A DNA stretch of 7,775 nt, from NCBI GenBank assembly GCA_021778785.1, contig JAJYBX010000078.1, forward strand, positions 1 to 7,775. The letters are read 5' to 3'. How positions within the stretch are numbered: the stretch's first letter is position 1; every line of letters starts with the position of its first letter. The position numbers were made by a program, and so were the translations under genes. Positions 5,838 to 7,775 of this stretch are shown in pieces. Below the pieces are notes generated by a model. The model ran no database searches, had not been told where the DNA came from, and saw nothing but the letters and a program-made list of their open reading frames with translations. Source of the DNA: Acidobacteriota bacterium (lineage in GTDB: Bacteria > Acidobacteriota > Holophagae > Holophagales > Holophagaceae).

Positions 5838-5870
5838 CTCGCGACCCGCCTCCGCTTCGCGATGGCGGCG

Positions 5871-5924
5871 CCGACGCGGTCTTCTAGTCCCGCTGGCCAG
5901 GTGATGCTCAACGGGGCCGGGGCC
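5871..5924 (+). repeat. Direct repeat copy 2, duplicated SDR tail
   Basis: Repeats 5754-5807 at 51 of 54 bases, including a silent copy of the SDR tail codons and TAG stop (5885-5887). It is followed immediately by the third partial copy at 5925-5936. The pattern fits unequal exchange or slippage at the gene's end, or a dispersed intergenic repeat that overlaps the stop codon. Confidence 0.9.
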
Positions 5925-5984
5925 GTCTTCTAGGCCGGCCGCGGGGAGTGCTAAGCTCGGGGGAAATCCTCCCGAGGCTCCAGC

Positions 5985-6512
5985 GTGAAGACCGCGACCC
6001 TGCTCGCCATCCTTGCCTTCCCCCTCGCGGCGCAGACGCGCATGGACCGGGAGCATCCGCTGCCCCTTCCGCCGAACGGCCTCATCACCGGCCGCATCGC
6101 CGAGAACGACAGGGGCGAGGCCTATTACGCCTTCACGGCGGGGCCGGGTCCGCTGGTGGTGACCGTGGACATCATCCCCAGCGACGCCAACATCAATGTG
6201 GACCTGGGCCTGTCCGACTCGGCCGGCCACGCGAAGCTGGCCATGAATCCCCGGGCCTACAATGACAAGAGCGTGATGGAGACGAAGCGAATCGTCCTTC
6301 CCAAGGCGGAGCACCTGGTCATGCGGGTGGGCCGGAACCACTACGGCGGCAGCGGGACCTTCCGCATCCGGGTGGAGGGCGCGGTGAACGGCGGCGCCGA
6401 ATCCCTGGATCTCCCGGCCCGGGGGACCCTGCGCCTGACGCTGAAGGACGGGAAGGCCCTCGACGTGGACCTCGCGACGGTGCGGGACGCGAAGGTGCTG
6501 CCGCCGAAGTAG
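5985..6512 (+). CDS. Secreted protein of unknown function, PPC-like beta-sandwich fold possible
   Basis: 175 residues with an apparent Sec signal peptide (positively charged start MKTA, hydrophobic LLAILAFPLAA, likely cut near residue 16). The mature part is predominantly beta: GLITGRIAENDRGEAYYAFTAG (32-53), then GPLVVTVDIIPSDANINVDL, later LVMRVGR and GTFRIRVEG (124-132). This order resembles the bacterial pre-peptidase C-terminal (PPC) sandwich, in which a strand pair ending in Y-x-F and a closing F-x-I-x-V strand recur. No catalytic residues or cysteines are seen, so an enzyme is unlikely. Start: GTG at 5985 with GAGG at 5974-5977, 7 nt away. A weak extended -10-like TGCTAAGCT lies at 5949-5957, but no -35 box is convincing. 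The gene stands alone on its strand and converges with the MFS gene. I do not recognise a named family; the fold suggestion is tentative. Confidence 0.8.
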   Translation: MKTATLLAILAFPLAAQTRMDREHPLPLPPNGLITGRIAENDRGEAYYAFTAGPGPLVVTVDIIPSDANINVDLGLSDSAGHAKLAMNPRAYNDKSVMETKRIVLPKAEHLVMRVGRNHYGGSGTFRIRVEGAVNGGAESLDLPARGTLRLTLKDGKALDVDLATVRDAKVLPPK

Positions 6513-6516
6513 GCCG

Positions 6517-7740
6517 CTATTCCACGAAATCCAGGTCCCGCCCGTGGGTCTCCGCCATGCCCCACAGGGAAACCAGGGCCAGGGCGAAGCAGACAAGCCC
6601 CACCACCCAGGCGGAGCCGATGAAGCCCAGGTGGTTCCGCAGCAGGATGAAGCTCCCTGTGATGAGGGGCACGGAGCCGCGCACGAAGTTGGGCACGGTG
6701 GTGGCCACCGTGGAGCGCAGGTTGGTACCGAACTGCTCCGCCGCGATGGTGACGAAGACGGCCCAGTACCCGGTGGCGAGGCCGAGGAAGGCGGAGAGTG
6801 CGTAGAAGGCAGCGGGGGTGAGGCCGCGCAGGCTGAGGTAGGCCGCCACGCCCGCCAGGGCGCCCAGGATGAAGACCAGCACCGCCTTCTTCCGGCTGCC
6901 CCAGAGCTGGCTGAGGATGCCGGAGGCGAGGCTGCCGAGGGTGATGCCCGTGTAGCAGAAGGCCACGGCGGTGCCCGCGGCCACGGGGCCCGTCACGCCG
7001 ATCTTCGGTGCGAACTCCGGCGCGGACGTGATGAGGATGGCCACCACGAACCAGGTGGGCAGGCCGATGAGGATGCAGCGGAGGTAGCGCAGGAAACGCT
7101 CCCCGCTGGTGAAGAGGCTGAGGAAGTCGCCGCGTTTCACCTCGTGGCTTCCCAGGTCGCGGAACATGGCGCTCTCCCGCAGGCTGAAGCGGGTCACCAG
7201 GAGCAGGAGCCCGAGCCCGCCTCCGGCCAGGTAGGCCACGCGCCAGGGCAGGTACTTGCCCACGAGGCTGGCGGTCACGGTCCCGAAGATGCCTACGGCG
7301 GCGACGATGGCCGTGCCGTAGGCCCGCAGGTCGCGGGGCAGGATCTCGCTCACCAGCGTCACGGCCGCGCCCAGCTCTCCGGCCAGCCCCAGCCCCGCGA
7401 GGAACCGCCACACGACGTAGGACGGGATGGAATGGACGAAGGCGTTGGCGATGTTGGCCACCGAGTAGAGCGCGATGCTGCCGAAGAGGGTGCTCAGCCG
7501 CCCCTTCTTGTCGCCCAGGATCCCCCAGAGGATGCCGCCCAGGAGCATCCCCACCATCTGCGCGTTGAGCAGCAGGAAGGTGGCCGACACCTGCGCATCG
7601 CCCGGGGGCACGCCCAGGGCCGCCAGGCTCGGCTGCCGCACGATGGGAAACAGCAGCAGGTCGAACATGTCGACGAAGTAGCCCAGCGCGGCCACGAGGA
7701 CCGTGAGGTTCAGGACGGAACGGAGGCGTGTGGGGCTCAT
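6517..7740 (-). CDS. MFS transporter, metabolite:proton symporter-like
   Basis: 407-residue inner-membrane carrier with about 12 hydrophobic helices and a central cytoplasmic loop (about 185-218). MFS landmarks are the loop 2-3 motif GDKKGR (76-81), a TM1 aspartate (D25, in GYFVDMFDLLLFP), R112 at the start of TM4 followed by GLGLAGELGAA (117-127), PRDLRAYGTA (135-144), and the C-terminal AETHGRDLDFVE, which resembles the PETxGRxL tail of sugar and organic-acid porters. These features fit the sugar/metabolite:H+ symporter branch, but the substrate cannot be named. Start: ATG at 7740 gives MSPTRLRS. A GTG at 7761 would add seven residues without a better ribosome binding site; the sequence before 7740 offers only a weak GAAG. 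A dyad symmetry touches the start codon. The gene ends 4 bp from the convergent secreted-protein gene. Confidence 0.93.
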   Translation of the reverse strand: MSPTRLRSVLNLTVLVAALGYFVDMFDLLLFPIVRQPSLAALGVPPGDAQVSATFLLLNAQMVGMLLGGILWGILGDKKGRLSTLFGSIALYSVANIANAFVHSIPSYVVWRFLAGLGLAGELGAAVTLVSEILPRDLRAYGTAIVAAVGIFGTVTASLVGKYLPWRVAYLAGGGLGLLLLVTRFSLRESAMFRDLGSHEVKRGDFLSLFTSGERFLRYLRCILIGLPTWFVVAILITSAPEFAPKIGVTGPVAAGTAVAFCYTGITLGSLASGILSQLWGSRKKAVLVFILGALAGVAAYLSLRGLTPAAFYALSAFLGLATGYWAVFVTIAAEQFGTNLRSTVATTVPNFVRGSVPLITGSFILLRNHLGFIGSAWVVGLVCFALALVSLWGMAETHGRDLDFVE

Positions 7741-7762
7741 GGTGGCTTCATTGAAGCACACC
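7741..7762 (-). promoter_or_regulatory. Dyad symmetry abutting the MFS start codon
   Basis: GGTG-GCTTCA-T-TGAAGC-A-CACC: two 6-bp arms around a single T, with 4-bp outer arms (one extra A on one side). It starts at the base next to the ATG and covers the ribosome binding region. It may be an operator or an RNA hairpin limiting initiation. The promoter is beyond the window edge or unclear. Confidence 0.4.
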
Positions 7763-7775
7763 GTGCCGTCACACT

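Noticed and set aside
4904..5911. 335-codon minus-strand frame with an internally repeated LSITWPAGLEDRVG segment
   Set aside because: The repeat is only the antisense reading of the duplicated SDR tail; the body mirrors the SDR gene.
5742..5933. 63-codon plus-strand frame spanning both repeat copies
   Set aside because: It starts inside the SDR gene in another frame, its only order comes from the DNA repeat, and it has no ribosome binding site.

Overview
The window is a high-GC bacterial chromosome segment with closely packed genes, several stop/start overlaps (ATGA, GTGA) and GTG starts. No rRNA, tRNA, CRISPR array, transposase or phage gene is visible. The gene content and the style of the proteins suggest a Gram-negative-type bacterium. 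My best guess is Acidobacteriota (Holophagae/Geothrix-like), but this is an impression from gene style and is not proven by any marker here.

Left part (1-2586, minus strand): a 3'-truncated biosynthetic arginine decarboxylase (speA, polyamine synthesis) with a plausible promoter just upstream. Before it lies queG, the epoxyqueuosine reductase that finishes queuosine synthesis in tRNA.

Middle (2585-5770, plus strand): a TusA-DsrE two-domain (YedF-like) protein whose start codon interlocks with that of queG in the tetranucleotide CATG. Both places where the family carries its cysteines have lost them. Next is a small four-helix-bundle gene of the 23S rRNA intervening-sequence protein (IVP/S23) family, enclosed by a pair of inverted heptamer-repeat arms like a cassette. 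A translationally overlapping series follows: pgsA (phosphatidylglycerophosphate synthase), a 35-codon relic that copies the start of the next gene, a DUF502 membrane protein, and an SDR-family oxidoreductase. pgsA and DUF502 are both membrane-related. The SDR has no obvious link to them.

Right part (5771-7775): a 214-bp spacer holds a direct duplication of the SDR gene's 3' end and several hairpins. A small secreted protein of unknown function (plus strand) and a 12-TM MFS transporter (minus strand) follow, ending tail to tail 4 bp apart. A dyad symmetry lies directly against the transporter's start codon.

The most unusual material is not the housekeeping genes. It is the inserted or rearranged DNA between them: the IVP cassette at 3190-3647, the DUF502 5'-end relic with a hairpin at 4303-4410, and the duplicated SDR tail at 5754-5936. 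The Cys-less TusA-DsrE protein is also notable. I found no clear multi-gene defence or biosynthetic system.
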